Assembly: GCF_003255815.1 (NCBI RefSeq)
Contig: NC_037681.1
Span: 83,746,846 to 83,810,845, forward strand
Length of the DNA stretch: 64,000 nt
DNA from: Theropithecus gelada
Taxonomy: Eukaryota; Chordata; Mammalia; Primates; Cercopithecidae
Reading direction: 5' to 3'
How positions within the stretch are numbered: the stretch's first letter is position 1; every line of letters starts with the position of its first letter. Shown here piece by piece: positions 46,101 to 58,070 of this stretch. Below the pieces are notes generated by a model that was given only the letters and a program-made list of their open reading frames with translations, did not search any database and was not told where the DNA came from. The position numbers and the translations under genes were made by a program.

Positions 46101-46763
46101 TGGAAGGTGACTGGATCATGGGAGCAGATTTCTCATGAATGGTTTAGCACCATCCCCTTGGTGCTGTCTTTGCAGTAGTGAGTTCTCATGAGATCTGGCT
46201 ATTTAAAAGTGTGTGGCACCTCCCCCTTCTCTTTCTCCTTCTCAAGCCTTCCCTTGCTCTTCCCATTTCACCTTCTGCCATGAGGAAAAGCTCCCTGAGG
46301 CCTCCTCAGAAGCTGAGTAGATGCCAGCACTGTGCTTGTAGAGCCTGCAGAACTGTCAATAAAACTTCTTTTCTTTAAAAATTACCCAGTCTTGAGTATT
46401 CCTTTATAGCGATCCAAGAATGGCCTAACACAGGAACACTGTGTTTTCATTTTCATTTGTCTCAAGAGGTTTTCTAATTTCCCTTGTGATTTCTTCTTTG
46501 ACCTGTTGTTTAAGAGTGCATTGCTTAATTTTCATGTATTTGTGGATTTTCCAGTTTTCCTTCTGTTGCTGATGTCTAGTGTCATTTCACTGTAATCAGA
46601 GAATATATTTTCTGTGATTGCTGTCTTTTAAAATTTGTTAAGATTTGTTTTGTGGCCTTCATGTGGTCTATTTTGGAGAATGTTCCATGTGCACTTGAAA
46701 AGAATGTTTTTTTTTTGCAGTTGATGGGTGAGTGTTCTGTATATGTTCTGTTCATTATATAGA

Positions 46764-46940
46764 CCTGGAGGTCATTATCTTAAGTGAAATAACTCAGAAA
46801 ACAGAAAGTCAAATACCATATGTTCTCATTTATAAATAGGAGCTAAATACTGTGAACACATGGAAATAGAGTGTAGAATAATAGACACTGGAGCCTCAGA
46901 ACAGTGGGAGGGTGGTAACTGTTAGTGAAGACCTCTATTA
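46764..46940 (+). mobile_element. Short L1 segment in sense orientation, head-to-head with the next L1
   Basis: Sense-strand L1 end of ORF2/3' UTR start (ggaggtcattatcttaagtg, then aactcagaaaacagaaagtc). It lacks a poly(A) and any 3' end. It matches in inverted form the 3' UTR of the adjoining minus-strand L1 at about 47150-47245, including the shared aactcagaaa-cagaaagtc. Confidence 0.8.
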
Positions 46941-47229
46941 CTTTTTTTTGGTATGCATTGAAGGGGTGCAAGTGCAGTTTTGTTACATGGCTGTACCGTG
47001 TAGTGGTAAAGTCTGGCTATTTAGTGTAGCTACCACCTGAATAATGTACATAGTACCCATTTATTTATTTCTCATCCTTTACCCACCTCCTATAGTACTG
47101 AATCTCCAGTGTCTATGATTTCATACTTTATGTGCATGTATACACAATATTTAGCTCTCACTCGTAAGTGAGAACATGTGGTGTTCGACTTTCTGTTTCT
47201 GAGTTATTTAACTTAAGACTATAGCCTCC

Positions 47230-50200
47230 AGTTCCATCAATGTTGCTGCAAAAGATAATTCTGGCTGAGTGGTATTCCATTGCACATATACACTACATTT
47301 TCTGTATCCAGTCGTTCACTGATGTAAACATAGGTGATCCCATCTCTTTGCTGTTGTGAATAGTGCAGTGATAAACACATGAGTGTGGGTATCTTTTAGA
47401 TCTAATTATTTATTTTCCTTTGGGTAGATAGCCAGTAGCGGGATTGCTACCTCAAATGGCAGTTCTATTTTCAGTTCTATGAGAAATCTCCATATGATTT
47501 TTCATACAGGTTATACTAATTTACATTCCCGCTAACAGTGTGTAAATGTTCCATTTTCTCTGCATCCTTACCAACATCTGTTATTTTTTGAATTTTTAGT
47601 AATAGTTATTATGACTTCTGTGAAATATGTCATTGTGGTTTTAATTTGCATTTCTCTGATGGTTAGTGATGTTAAGCGTTTTTTCATATGCAGGTTAGAC
47701 ATTTGTATGTTTTCTTTTGAAAAAATGTTCATGTTCTTTGCCCATTCGGTAGTGTAGGAGGTGGGTAAAGGATGAGGAGATATTTATGTTCTTTGATTGT
47801 TTATGTCGTTGTTGAGTTGTTTGAGTTCGTTGTATATTAGTCCCTTGTTGTATCCATAGTTTGTAAATGTTTTCTCCCATTCTGCATGTTGTCTGTTGTC
47901 TTATTTCTTTTGCTTTGCAGAAGCTCTTTGGTTTAATTAAGTCCCATTTGTCTATTTGTGTTTTTGTTGCATTTGCTTTTGAGGCCTTAGTCATAAATTG
48001 TTCATCTAGGCCAATGTCCAGAGGAGTTTTCCCTAGGTTTTCTTCTAATATTTTTATAGTTTCAAGTCTTACATTTAAGCCTTTAATTGATCTTGAGTTG
48101 GCTTATAGATGGTAAGAGACAGAAGTCCAGTTTCATTCTTCTGCACAGGTAATCCAGTTTCCCCGGCACCACTTATTGTAAAGGATGTCCTTCCTTCAGG
48201 TATGTTTGTGTTGATATTGTCAAAGATCAGTTGTCTATAGGTATGTGGCTTTATTTCTGAGTTCTCTATTGTGTTACATTGATCTATGTGTCTGTTTTTA
48301 TACAAGTACCATGCTGTTTTGGTTACTATAGCCTCGTAGTATAATTTGAAGTCAGGTAATGTGATGCCTCCAGCTTTGTTCTTTCTGCTTACAATTGCTT
48401 TGGATATTCAGGCTCTTTTTTCATTCCATATGAATTTTAGGATTATTTTTTCTAATTCTGTGAAAAATTACATTTTAAAAATAGGAATTATATTCAATCT
48501 GTACATCTGTATGGTTGTTTTAATGATATTGATTTTTCTGATCCATGAACATGAGAAGTTTTTCCATTTGTGTCATGTATGATTTCTATCATCAGTGTTT
48601 TGGAGTTTTCCTTGTAAAGATCTTTTACCCCCTTGTTTAAAATATATTCCTAAATATTTTACTTTTTTTGTAGCTATTGTACTTCTTGATTTGGTTCTCA
48701 GTTTGTTGTTCATGTATAGAAATGACAGATTTTTGTACACTGATTTCATTCTGAAACTTTACAGAATATATGAAATCTAGGAGTCTTTGGGATTTTCTAG
48801 GTATAAGATCATATCATGAGCAAACAGAGATAAGCTGACTTCATCTTTTCCAAATTGGGATGCCTTTTATTTCTTCTCTTGCCTGATTGCTCTGGCTTGG
48901 GCTTCTAGTATGTTGAACAGGAGTGGTGAAAGTGGTCATCAATGTCTTGTTCCAGTTCTTCGGGAGACTGCTTTCAAATTTTCCCTGTTTAGTATAATGT
49001 TTTCTGTGGTCTTATCATATATTGCTTTTATTACTTTGCAGTATGTTCCTTTTATGCCTAGTTTGTTGAGGATTTTATCACCAAAGGATCCTTAATTTTA
49101 TCAAATGCTTTTTCTGTATCTATTGAGATATTTATATAGTTTGTTTTTAATTCTCCTCATATAATGAATCAAATTTATTTACTTGAGTATGTTGAACTAC
49201 ACTTGGCATCTTTGGAATAAAACCATTTGATTGTGGTGTATTATATTTTTGATGTGCTGTTGTATTGGGTTTGCTAGTAGTTTGTTGCAAATTTTTGCAT
49301 CTGTGTTCATCAGAGATTTTGGTCTATAGTTTTCATTTTTTGTTGTGTGCTAGTCTGGCTTTAGTATCAGAATAATACTGGTTCTGTACAATGAGTCAGG
49401 GAGGCTTCCCTCATTGAAGTTTTGGAAGCGTTTTCAGGGGGCATTGGCACCAGTTCTTTGTAGATTTGGTAGAATTTGGCTGTGAATCCATTTGCCCCTG
49501 GACTTTTTTTTTCCCCCCTTAGGAGACTTTTTTTTATTACTGATTAAGTGTCACTACTTGCTACTGGTTTGCTTAGGATTTCTATGTGTTCAATCTCAGG
49601 TGGTTTTATGTTTCCAGGAATTTATATGTCTTCTAGGTTTTCTAGTTTGTGAATGCAGAGATGTTCATTGTAGTCTTTGATGATCACTTGTATTTCTGTG
49701 GTATCAGTTCTAATGTCTCCTTTTAAATTTCTGATTGTTTATTGGATCTTCTGTCTTCTTTTCTTGATTAGTCTAGCTAGCAGTTTGTCAACTTCATTTT
49801 ATCAAAGAACAAACTTTCTGTTTCTTTGATCCTTTATAATGTTCTTTTGTTCACAATTTCATTTAGTTCTTCCCTGATTTGTTTTCTGTTAGCTTTGGGT
49901 TTTCTTTGTTCTTTTTTTTTCTACTTTCTTGAGGTGTGATGTTAGGTTGTTAATTTGATTTTTCTATTCTTTGGATGTAAGCGTTTAATGTTATAAACTT
50001 CCCTCTTAGCACTGCTTTTGCTGTATCCCAGAGGTTTTGGTATGTTGTTTCCATTTTCATTCATTTCTAAAAATTTTTAAATTTCCATCTTAATTTTGTC
50101 ATTTACCCAAAGACTGTTCAGGAATATGTTGTCCAATTTCCATGTGTTGTATAGTTTCAGCAGTTCCTCCTGGTATTGATTTATAGTTTTACTTTTCTGT

Positions 50201-51100
50201 GGTCTGAGAAAATACTTGGTATGATTTCAATTTTTAAAAATTTATTGAGATTTGTGACCTAATGTATGGTCTATGTTTGAGAATGCTGCATGCACTAATG
50301 AGAAGAATCTATATTCTGCTGTTGTTCGGTAGAATGTTCTGTAAATGTCTGTTAGGTATATTTGGTCTCAAGATCAATTTAAGCCCAGTGTTTCCTTGTT
50401 GTTTTTCTGTCTCAATGATTTGTGAACTGCTGTGAGTGCAGTGTTGAAGTCTCCCACCATTATTATATTGCTATCTCTTTATGTCCAGTAATATTTGTTT
50501 TGTGACTCTGACTGTTCCAGTGTTTTGTGTGTATATATTCAGGATTTTTATATCCTCTCGTTGAATTGATTCCTTTATCATTATATAATGACTGACTTTG
50601 TCTTTTTTTTACTTTTGTTGATTCAAAGTCTGTTTTATCTGATACAAGCATAGATACTCCTGCTCACTTTTAGTTTCTGTTTGTGTGGGAGATCTGTTTC
50701 TAGCCCTTTACCTTCAGGCTATAAGAATCTTTACCAATATGGGGGGTTTCTTATAGTTCTTATGAAAATATGGTTCATATTTTAAAAACCTATCTGCCAA
50801 TCTATACCTTTAAATGAAGCATTTTATCTATTTATGTACAGTGTTCATAGTTATATGTGAGGTTTGTTTCTGTCATAATGTTATCAAATTGCTTTGTATG
50901 TTATATGCATCTTTTTCCCCCCCTTTGTTTGTCTTTGTGGTTTGGTGGAGTTCTGTCCTGTTGTAATTTGATTTCTTTCTCTTCCTCCTTTGTGTAACTG
51001 TTTTCATAAGACCTGTGAGTTTTATACTTTTGTGTATTTTTATGATGGCAAACATTGACCATTTTGTTCCATGTTTAGAACTCCTTTGAATATTTTTGTA
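47230..51100 (-). pseudogene. ORF2 remnant of the nested L1
   Basis: C-terminal domain pieces at 47695-47994, thumb/RT pieces around 48075-48305 and 49000-49600, endonuclease side around 50400-50700. There are many stops. The RT FADD region near 48800 is itself degraded (the sequence corresponds to a gca-gat-catg-type disrupted box). Confidence 0.8.
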
Positions 51101-52041
51101 GGGTTCGTCTAGTGGTGATACATTCCCTCAGTGTTTGGAAAATACCTTATTTCTCCTTTAGTTATGAAACTTATTTTAGCAGAATACAAAATTTGTGGTT
51201 GATAATTTTTTTTTTCATTTAAGCACGTTGAAAATAGAATCCCAATCTCTTACTGACTTATAAAGTTTCCACTGAGAAGTCCACTGTTAGTCTGATGGAG
51301 TTTCCTTTACAGGTGACTAGATTATTTTCTCTTGCTGATTTTAGGATTTCTTCCTTTATATTGATTTTAGACAATTTAATGACTATATGTTGCGGTGAAA
51401 TCCATCTGGCAGTGTGTTCTCTTAGTATTCATTTGGCCCCTAGTATTTGCATGTCCAAATCTCTTATAAAACTAGGGAAATTTTCATCCATTATTTCCTT
51501 AAATGATTTTCAAAACTATGTTTTTCCTTCTCCCTCAGGAACACCAATGATTCATAAGTTTAGATTCTTTATATAATTCCATGCTTCTCAAAATGTTCAT
51601 TCTAATTTATTCTTTTTTCTTTATCTTTGTCTAACTAGATAATTCAAAGCACTTGTCTTCAAATTTTGAGATTCTGTCTTCTGCTTTATCTAGTCAGTTA
51701 TTGACCCTTTCAGCTGTATTTTGTTATTCCTTCAGTGAATTTTTCATTTCCAAAAGTTATGTTTGTTCATTTTTAGATAAGAAAAAATTGGTAAAGTTCT
51801 CTGTGATAAATTTCTCATTTATATCCAGAATTAATTTTCTGATTTCTTTCTATTGGTGTTCAGATTTCTTTTGGATCTCATTGAGCTTCTATAAAATCAA
51901 TATTTTGAATTCTTTATCTGGCATTTCAGAAATTTCCTTTTGCTCGCATCCATTGCTAGAGAGTTAGTGTAATCCTTTGAGGGGTGTCATAACCCCCTGA
52001 CTTTTCATGCTTCCAGTATTATGCAGATTTTTTTCTCATTT
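51100..52041 (-). pseudogene. ORF1 remnant of the nested L1
   Basis: The minus strand reads as a diverged ORF1: RRM/CTD region around 51250-51560 (complement of a tccactgttagtctgatgga block) and a probable start ATG near 52041. It has frameshifts throughout. Confidence 0.7.
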
Positions 52042-53548
52042 GGAGAAATAGTCACTTCTTATTATTGAATTACCTGGATTTGGACAGGACGTCCCCCCCC
52101 ACCACCAAGTCCTTGAGGATGTGACTGCAATATATGTTGTGCAGGGCTGTTTGGCTTTGCTACCAGGTGCATTCAGTGGCAAAGACTATGTATGAATTCC
52201 TTGGTTGTAAATTACCATCATGTGGTGGCTTTTTCAAATGCTGGTTGTAGTAGTGGTATACCAGGCAGGTGAGTAGCCTCATGACCTCCTGTGAAGCAAG
52301 GGTTATAGGTCACAAGGAGCTTATCTCATTCCTAAGTGCTGTGGGCTTGTGTTACCAGATTTTGTCCTGTGTTGTGCAGGTTGACCTCCAGGCCAGTCAG
52401 TGGCACTTGTAGGTAAGAGCTGGCTGTGGTGGTAGTAGTAAAGTTCATGCTTGATCTTTGTTTACCAAGAGAAACTCTCCAATGTCCCAGGCAATGGGCT
52501 GGATTGTGGAATGCTCAGTGGTTTGGGTTTTATCCTCAGCCTCAGAGAGCATGTGAAGCTGAGCAGAGCTGGACCAGGCACCCTGCACTTGCACTGGTCC
52601 CCCCCCCCCCCCCCCCCCCCCGCCCGAATAGTGAATGCAAGCACTATCTCTGAGGAGAATGTAGGGAGCAGTCACCAAATGCCTGGATATACGCCTAATA
52701 AAGGGTAGAAACAGTGCTGCTGCACCAAGTTCCTCACATGTGAAGAGCAGGGCAGCCAAAGCTCCTAGACCAGGTGAGCTGGTGTGGGAATCTGCTTCCC
52801 TCTCACTCCTCAGAACCAATGGAGTTGAATCCCACCCTGGCATGAGCTAGGGCACTTAGGAAAGTCAATGCAGATTGGCTTTAGATCGCAGTGCCATCCC
52901 TGTCCACAAATCTTGCCACTTGGGGAAAACCATGGCTGTCTAACAAATCTCCTCCCTCTCTGGTTCCACAAAGGGGGAAAGCCCAATTTCAGAACCCATG
53001 GCTTGAATGCACTCCACAATCACCACTCAGTTCTGGATGTGGGGGTCCTTCCCCAACTCCAGTCCCAGCACTCCATTCTCCAGCCCAAGAATCTCTAATA
53101 CCCATGGGTACTGCTGCTAAGTTACTGAATCCTGCCCAGTGAGCCAGGATTGAAAAGGGCATCCTCCTGTTAGATCCCAGGTCTGGGAAAATGTCTGGAG
53201 CATTTCCCAGTATTTTTCTTTCTCGCTCTCCTGGCCGCTCGCCATGTTAGCCCCAGGGCTTAGAAGGGCCGAGGTAGTTTCCCATGGCGTGGGTGGCATG
53301 GTTTCTCAGAGGAAAGGTAGATCACAGAGGTACACTCTTGGCTCCTCTACCATATCGGGGGCTTCACTCACAGTTCTCAGTCAGATGCTGCTACTCAGGG
53401 TGCCTTCTCACCTTTTCTTTTCTGGGATTTGAATTTCTGTGCTGCTTCTTGAATAAAAGAGCACTATGTGACTATACACTATTTTTTTTTTTGCTTCCAA
53501 ATAGGTGAAGCATGCTAGAAAAGTCTCTGATCTGCCACCTTGGGGAAA
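52042..53548 (-). promoter_or_regulatory. Long 5' UTR of the nested L1
   Basis: About 1.5 kb and GC-richer than its surroundings. It includes a C8 run at 52093-52100 and a 23-C run at 52599-52621. It carries no nested Alu. Promoter function is unlikely after so much divergence. Confidence 0.65.
52599..52621. repeat. 23-base C homopolymer
   Basis: An uninterrupted run of 23 C (G on the L1 strand), followed by gcccg. It lies in an old L1 5' UTR. The G-rich strand would form a G-quadruplex. Confidence 0.95.
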
Positions 53549-54499
53549 AAAAAGAGAAGTCCTTTATTTCTTTATTGATCTTATCTTATATCTGGTGGTC
53601 CTATCCATTACTAAAATCTCCTACTATTACTGTGTTGATATGTATTTATCCCTTCAATTCTGTCAATGTTTGCTTCACATATTTAAGAGCTCTGATATTT
53701 AGTGCATAAATATTTATAATTACTATATCATCCTGGTGAATTGACCCTTTAATCATTATATAGTATCCTTCTTAGTCTCTTGTGACAGTTTTTCACTTGA
53801 AGTCTATTTTGCCTCATATTAGTATAGATATCCCTGCTCTCTTTTGGTTACTGTCTGCATTGAATATCTTTTTTCATCCTTCACGTTTAGCCTTTATGTG
53901 TTATTAGATCTAAACGGCTTCTATGCAGCATACCACTGGATCCTATTTTTATTTTTTTTATCCACTTAGCCAATATGTCTTTGGCAGAGGAGTTTAATTT
54001 CCTCACTTTAAAGTAATTACTGATATGGAAAGATTTTCTATTGCCATTTTGTTACCTGTTTCCTGTATATCTTGTGGCTTTTTGGACCCTCATTCTTCCC
54101 TTACTGTCTGTCTTTGACTCCCTTCTCATTTCCTTTTGTGGGCATTGTATGGATATTTTCTTGTGGTTACCACTGCAATTGCAGAAAGTATCTTAAAGTT
54201 ATAACAAATCTATTTTAGGCTAATAATAACTTAATTTCAATTGCATACACAAATTCTCCTTTACAGCCACCATTTCGCCCCTTATGTTATTGTCATAAAT
54301 TACCTATTGTATCTATTGTATATCAATTAACGTAGATTTATAATTTTATGTGTCTGTGATTTACTTGGTTAGACTTGTATATACAAGAATTAAAAGTGGA
54401 TTTATGCACCAGAATTACAATATAGGATTCCATATTTATTTAAATGTTTATCATTAGTGGAGAACTTTATAATTTCATATTACTATGTTGGTGCCTACC

Positions 54500-55070
54500 A
54501 TCCTTTGTTTAATTTGAAGGACTCTCTTTAGTATTTATTGTCTAGTAATATTGACTAAACAGCTTTTGTTTATCTGGAAAGGTCTTAATTTCTTCTTCAT
54601 TTCTGAAGGACAGTTTTGCTGGATACAGTATTCTTGATTTTTTTTTTCTTTTAGCACCTTAATCATTCCATTTCTTTTTAGCTTCAAGGTTTCTATTGAG
54701 AAATCTGCTGATAATCTTGGTTGGCTCACTTATATGTGATGAGTTGTTTTTCTCTGGCTGCTTTCAAGATTCTTTGACTCATAACAATTTGATTATAACA
54801 TGTCTTGGTATGGGTCTCTTCAGGTTTATCACAGTTGGAGTTCATTGAGTTCTTGAGTTTGTAGGTCCATTTCTTTTATCAGCCTTGGGAAGTTTGTTGC
54901 CACTTTTTGTTCATATAAGCTCTTTGTCCCTTTCTCTTTCTCTCCTCCTTTTGAGACTCCCATATGACATATATTATTCTGCTCAGGTTCTGTTAATTTA
55001 TCTTCATTTTTTTTCTTTTTTCTCCTCAGTCTCAATAATTTCAAATGTGTTAACTTCAAGAACACTGATT
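54500..55070 (-). pseudogene. ORF1 remnant of the outer L1
   Basis: Two open pieces, 54729-54535 (LSADFSIETLKLKRN, matching the ORF1 CTD RLTADLSAETLQARR block) and 55065-54829, in different frames. Confidence 0.7.
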
Positions 55071-55179
55071 CTTCTGCTTGCTTAAGTCCACTGATTCTTC
55101 TGCTTGCTTAAGTCTACTGTTGAACCCCTCTAGTGAATTATTTAGTTCACTTGTATTTTTCAGGTCCATAGTTTGTTTT

Positions 55180-55305
55180 TGTTTTTTCAAGCAACAGGGT
55201 CTTGCTATGTTGCCCAGGCTAGTCTTGAACTCCTGGACTCAAGCAATCCTCCCTCCTCAGCCTCCCAAAGTGTTAGGATTAGAGGCTTGAGGCATCATGC
55301 CTGGC
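55180..55305 (-). mobile_element. Alu monomer-like fragment, minus strand
   Basis: Half-length reverse-complement Alu (acagggtcttgctatgttgc to gcatcatgcctggct). It is inserted in the outer L1 between ORF1 and 5' UTR. Confidence 0.83.
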
Positions 55306-55309
55306 TTTA

Positions 55310-56200
55310 TAGAAAATAGTTTCTCTTTGTTGATATTCTTATTTTGTTCATGCATTGTTTTCCTGATTTCTGTGTAGTTCTGTGTTCTCTTGAAGGTCTT
55401 GATCATCTTTATGACAGTTATTATACTTTTTTTTTTAGGAAGCTTATAGATCTGCATTTCTTTAAGGCAAATTTCTGGAGCTTAATTTTGTTCCTTTGTT
55501 CCGGCCATGGTCCCATTTCTTTGTATGCCTTGTGGTCTTTTGTTGGGATTTGAGCATTTGAAGAAACAGCCAACTTTCTCAATCTTTATGATGAACTACT
55601 TTTATTTGGGGGAAAACTGTGACCAGTCAGTCTGGCTAGAGGTTCTGAGACCTCTCAGATTTTTCCTGGGGATGCATTTTCTTTGGGGTTGTATGTTTAC
55701 GTTTAGTTTATCTGGGTGCTTCTGTCTTCCTTTCTTGTATCTTCGCGGGAGCTGTTTCTGTTTTAGTCCTCTGCCCTTAATCTCCTGCTCCCCCTAGAGC
55801 CTGACTGCAGAACTGCAGAGTCTCTGCTGTCTAACATGCTAAGGCATTAACCTCTGTTTTCAGTGGCCTCTCATCTTGTATCCACACTATGCAACTGCCA
55901 TTCTCATCAGTTCCCTGAGCAAAGTAATGCAGCCTGCAAGGGAGTTAGCATGCTGGACTTAAGTTTCACTCTATTTCTTCTGTTCCAAGGGAGGGGTCAG
56001 GCAAGCAAAATACAATGAACTCTCTTACCCTCTCAGGCACCATCCATTCTCTTGTTTTTGCACTTGCATGAGTCCTGTAGTCCATTAACTAATTTCTAGG
56101 TTTATCACAAAGCTATTTTTATGTATATGTTGCAGATAATTTGTCTCCATAGAAAAACGGGGGTCTGGAGCTTCCTAGTCTGCCATCTTGCTAATGTCAT
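55310..56200 (-). promoter_or_regulatory. 5' UTR of the outer L1
   Basis: Upstream of the ORF1 remnant on the minus strand. It ends with agcaagatggcagactagga, which retains a YY1-like AAGATGGC core at the expected distance from the L1 5' end. Confidence 0.65.
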
Positions 56201-56798
56201 TTCTGTATATTATTTCCACAGTGTGTATATAGATCTACATAGATATATATATTTGAAAACTGTAGCAGATAAGGACTAAATGCTTTTTCCTTGACAGACA
56301 AAACATTATATTTATCCTCACCTTGAGTCCTTTTCCCAATCCTTACTGTTACTGAATTTCTTTTTATATTCCATTAGAAAATACATATAGCATATGGACT
56401 CTCTCCTCCCAAAACTTTCTGTAATACATTCTGCTTGGATATGCTAGTACTATTTTAAGGATGAAAAGTGTAGTATGTCCTTCTATTAACATACTTATTT
56501 TCCAGAATATCATTACATGGACCAATTGTACTCCTTGCTATTCATTAAGATAAAATGAAAATGTATCTCTACCAGTGAATGGAGTTCTTAGATGGTTTCA
56601 TTTTCAAATGTGAAAATTAGGTTTGATTGTTCATTCTTAAAAGCAAACATTTATTGAAGGTCTATTCTGTGCAGATATCTTTACTGATTAGGGGATATAA
56701 AGACGAAGCGGACATAATTCCATCCTTAATGAGCTTACAGTGTGATAGCAGGGTGGGGAGAGGGGGCAGAAAAAAATAAACAAATAGTGACAACATAG
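56201..56798. other. Unassigned AT-rich DNA
   Basis: No gene. The piece 56640-56770 (acatttattgaaggtctatt and aatgagcttacagtgtgat) resembles a widespread ancient mammalian repeat that I cannot name with certainty. Confidence 0.4.
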
Positions 56799-56809
56799 AA
56801 GTAGAGAAG

Positions 56810-57131
56810 AGTCCAGGTGCTGTGACTCATGCCCGTAATCCCAGAAATTTGGGAGGCTGAGGCGGGCAGATTGCTTGAGCCAAGCAGTTCAAGACCAGCC
56901 TGGGCAACATGGCAAAACTCCATCTCTTAAAAAAAAAAAAGAAATACAAAAATTAACTAGGCATGGTGGCACACACATGTACTCCCAGGTACGTGGGAGG
57001 CTGAGTGGGAGAAGCACCTGATCTGGGGAGGTTGAGGCTGTTTAGGCTGCAATGAGCCGTGATCATGCCACTGCACTCCAGCCTGGGTGACAGAGTGAGA
57101 CCTTATCTCAAAAAAAAAAAAAAAAAAAAAA
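56810..57131 (+). mobile_element. Alu, plus strand
   Basis: Full diverged Alu ending in about 25 A. TSD aagtagagaag (56799-56809) and aagtagaggag (57132-57142). Confidence 0.93.
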
Positions 57132-57142
57132 AAGTAGAGGAG

Positions 57143-58070
57143 AAAAGTTTTTGGAAGATGCTAAAGGACATATTTTGGGTCCTTTATATTTGTAAACATG
57201 TTTAAATTGCGTTTTCCTGAATATAAAATGAAAGTAAGATCCATAGTGGCAGCAATTTAATATGGTTATAACTTTGAGAAAGGACAAGAAGAGTTAGAAA
57301 AAAAATTTATATTAACTATTTTAAATCTGATAGGCTTAGATTATAGTTATAATATGTGATTATATTTTTGAAATATAATATTGAGTGTACTCAATTCCAG
57401 GAAAGGTTCTAGATGTGATTAGTACTTTGGCACCACCTACTAAACAAAGCTTAATATCTTAAAGTAATAAACTACAAAGAGACAGAATTTTGGTGGGGGT
57501 GGGATACAGGATGGTATAGGGAGTGGTTATAGCCTGAGTGACCTATTACTTTATAATCACTGTGTTCAGTTTGTGGAAAGGTTAAGGGTTTGGTCTGAAA
57601 GACTCTGAATTGGGTAAATTTGAATTATTGCTAGGAAGCATGAATTACCTAGAATTTTGCTTTGACTTTCTAGAACGCAGATTTTTAAACTGGGAGTCCA
57701 TGTGCCAAATTCAGTTTACAGATGTTTGATCTACAATATTTAACAACTATTTTGAATTATTTACCAACACTTAAAAGTTGGCACATTTAGGTGAGCTTTC
57801 ATTCTGTTTTGTGCAATGGAAGCTACCCTAATTCATTAAAAAATGGAGAGATTTAGCATAAAAATCCAGCGTTCCGGCTTTTTGAAAAGTCAGAAGATTT
57901 TGCAGTGTTTGGCCTCCATTTCCTAAGAGCCACAGTCTCCTTAATCAGAATGGCTACTGCCCACTTTAGTGGGGGCAGGCACACTCCACTTCATCCCAGT
58001 CCCCATTAAACTCTATTATTTCTGTGACATTAAGGCTGAATATCTGTTCTACTTATCAGGCTTATACTTC
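57143..58070. other. Unassigned DNA
   Basis: No gene. The segment 57675-57990 has the look of an old DNA transposon (tttaaactgggagtccatgt and ccaaattcagtttacag), but I cannot assign a family. Confidence 0.4.

Larger units (their letters stand above)
45626..46432 (+). mobile_element. MST-type LTR (ERVL-MaLR), plus strand, split by an inverted LTR segment
   Basis: Plus-oriented LTR sequence is at 45626-45694 and 46101-46432, together close to a full MST LTR. Only about six bases are lost at the junction. Flanking ggcac and ggaac fit the 5-bp MaLR target duplication. It sits in the L1 at 42175-56200. Between the two parts is the inverted piece described separately. No retroviral internal region is present. 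Confidence 0.9.
46941..53548 (-). mobile_element. Near full-length L1 (L1PB/L1MA type) nested in an older L1
   Basis: Minus strand, about 6.6 kb. Short T tract at 46942-46949, 3' UTR to 47230, ORF2 to about 51100, ORF1 to about 52040, and a long 5' UTR to a start of ccccaaggtggcagatcaga type. It interrupts the L1 at 42175-56200 between 46763 and 53549. No clean TSD was found. All frames are broken. Confidence 0.85.
42175..56200 (-). mobile_element. Old full-length-type L1 (L1MA/L1MB type), minus strand, split by an LTR and a second L1
   Basis: Three blocks belong together: 42175-45625 (3' UTR to RT/endonuclease linker), 46433-46763 (endonuclease side) and about 53545-56200 (endonuclease start, ORF1, 5' UTR). 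The 46.76-kb edge and the 53.55-kb edge join in L1 order. The right end finishes with the complement of caagatggcagactaggaag, a typical L1 5' start. ORF1 remains are at 54535-55065. No TSD was found. It is heavily decayed. Confidence 0.82.

Noticed and set aside
52445..52843. 132-codon minus-strand frame with a glycine run
   Set aside because: The Gly stretch is only the translation of the 23-C homopolymer inside an L1 5' UTR; there is no other coding sign.
46941..53548. Twin-priming 5' inversion to explain the sense piece at 46764
   Set aside because: The sense piece matches the L1 3' UTR region and lies at the 3' end of the minus-strand L1, whereas twin priming inverts the 5' part.
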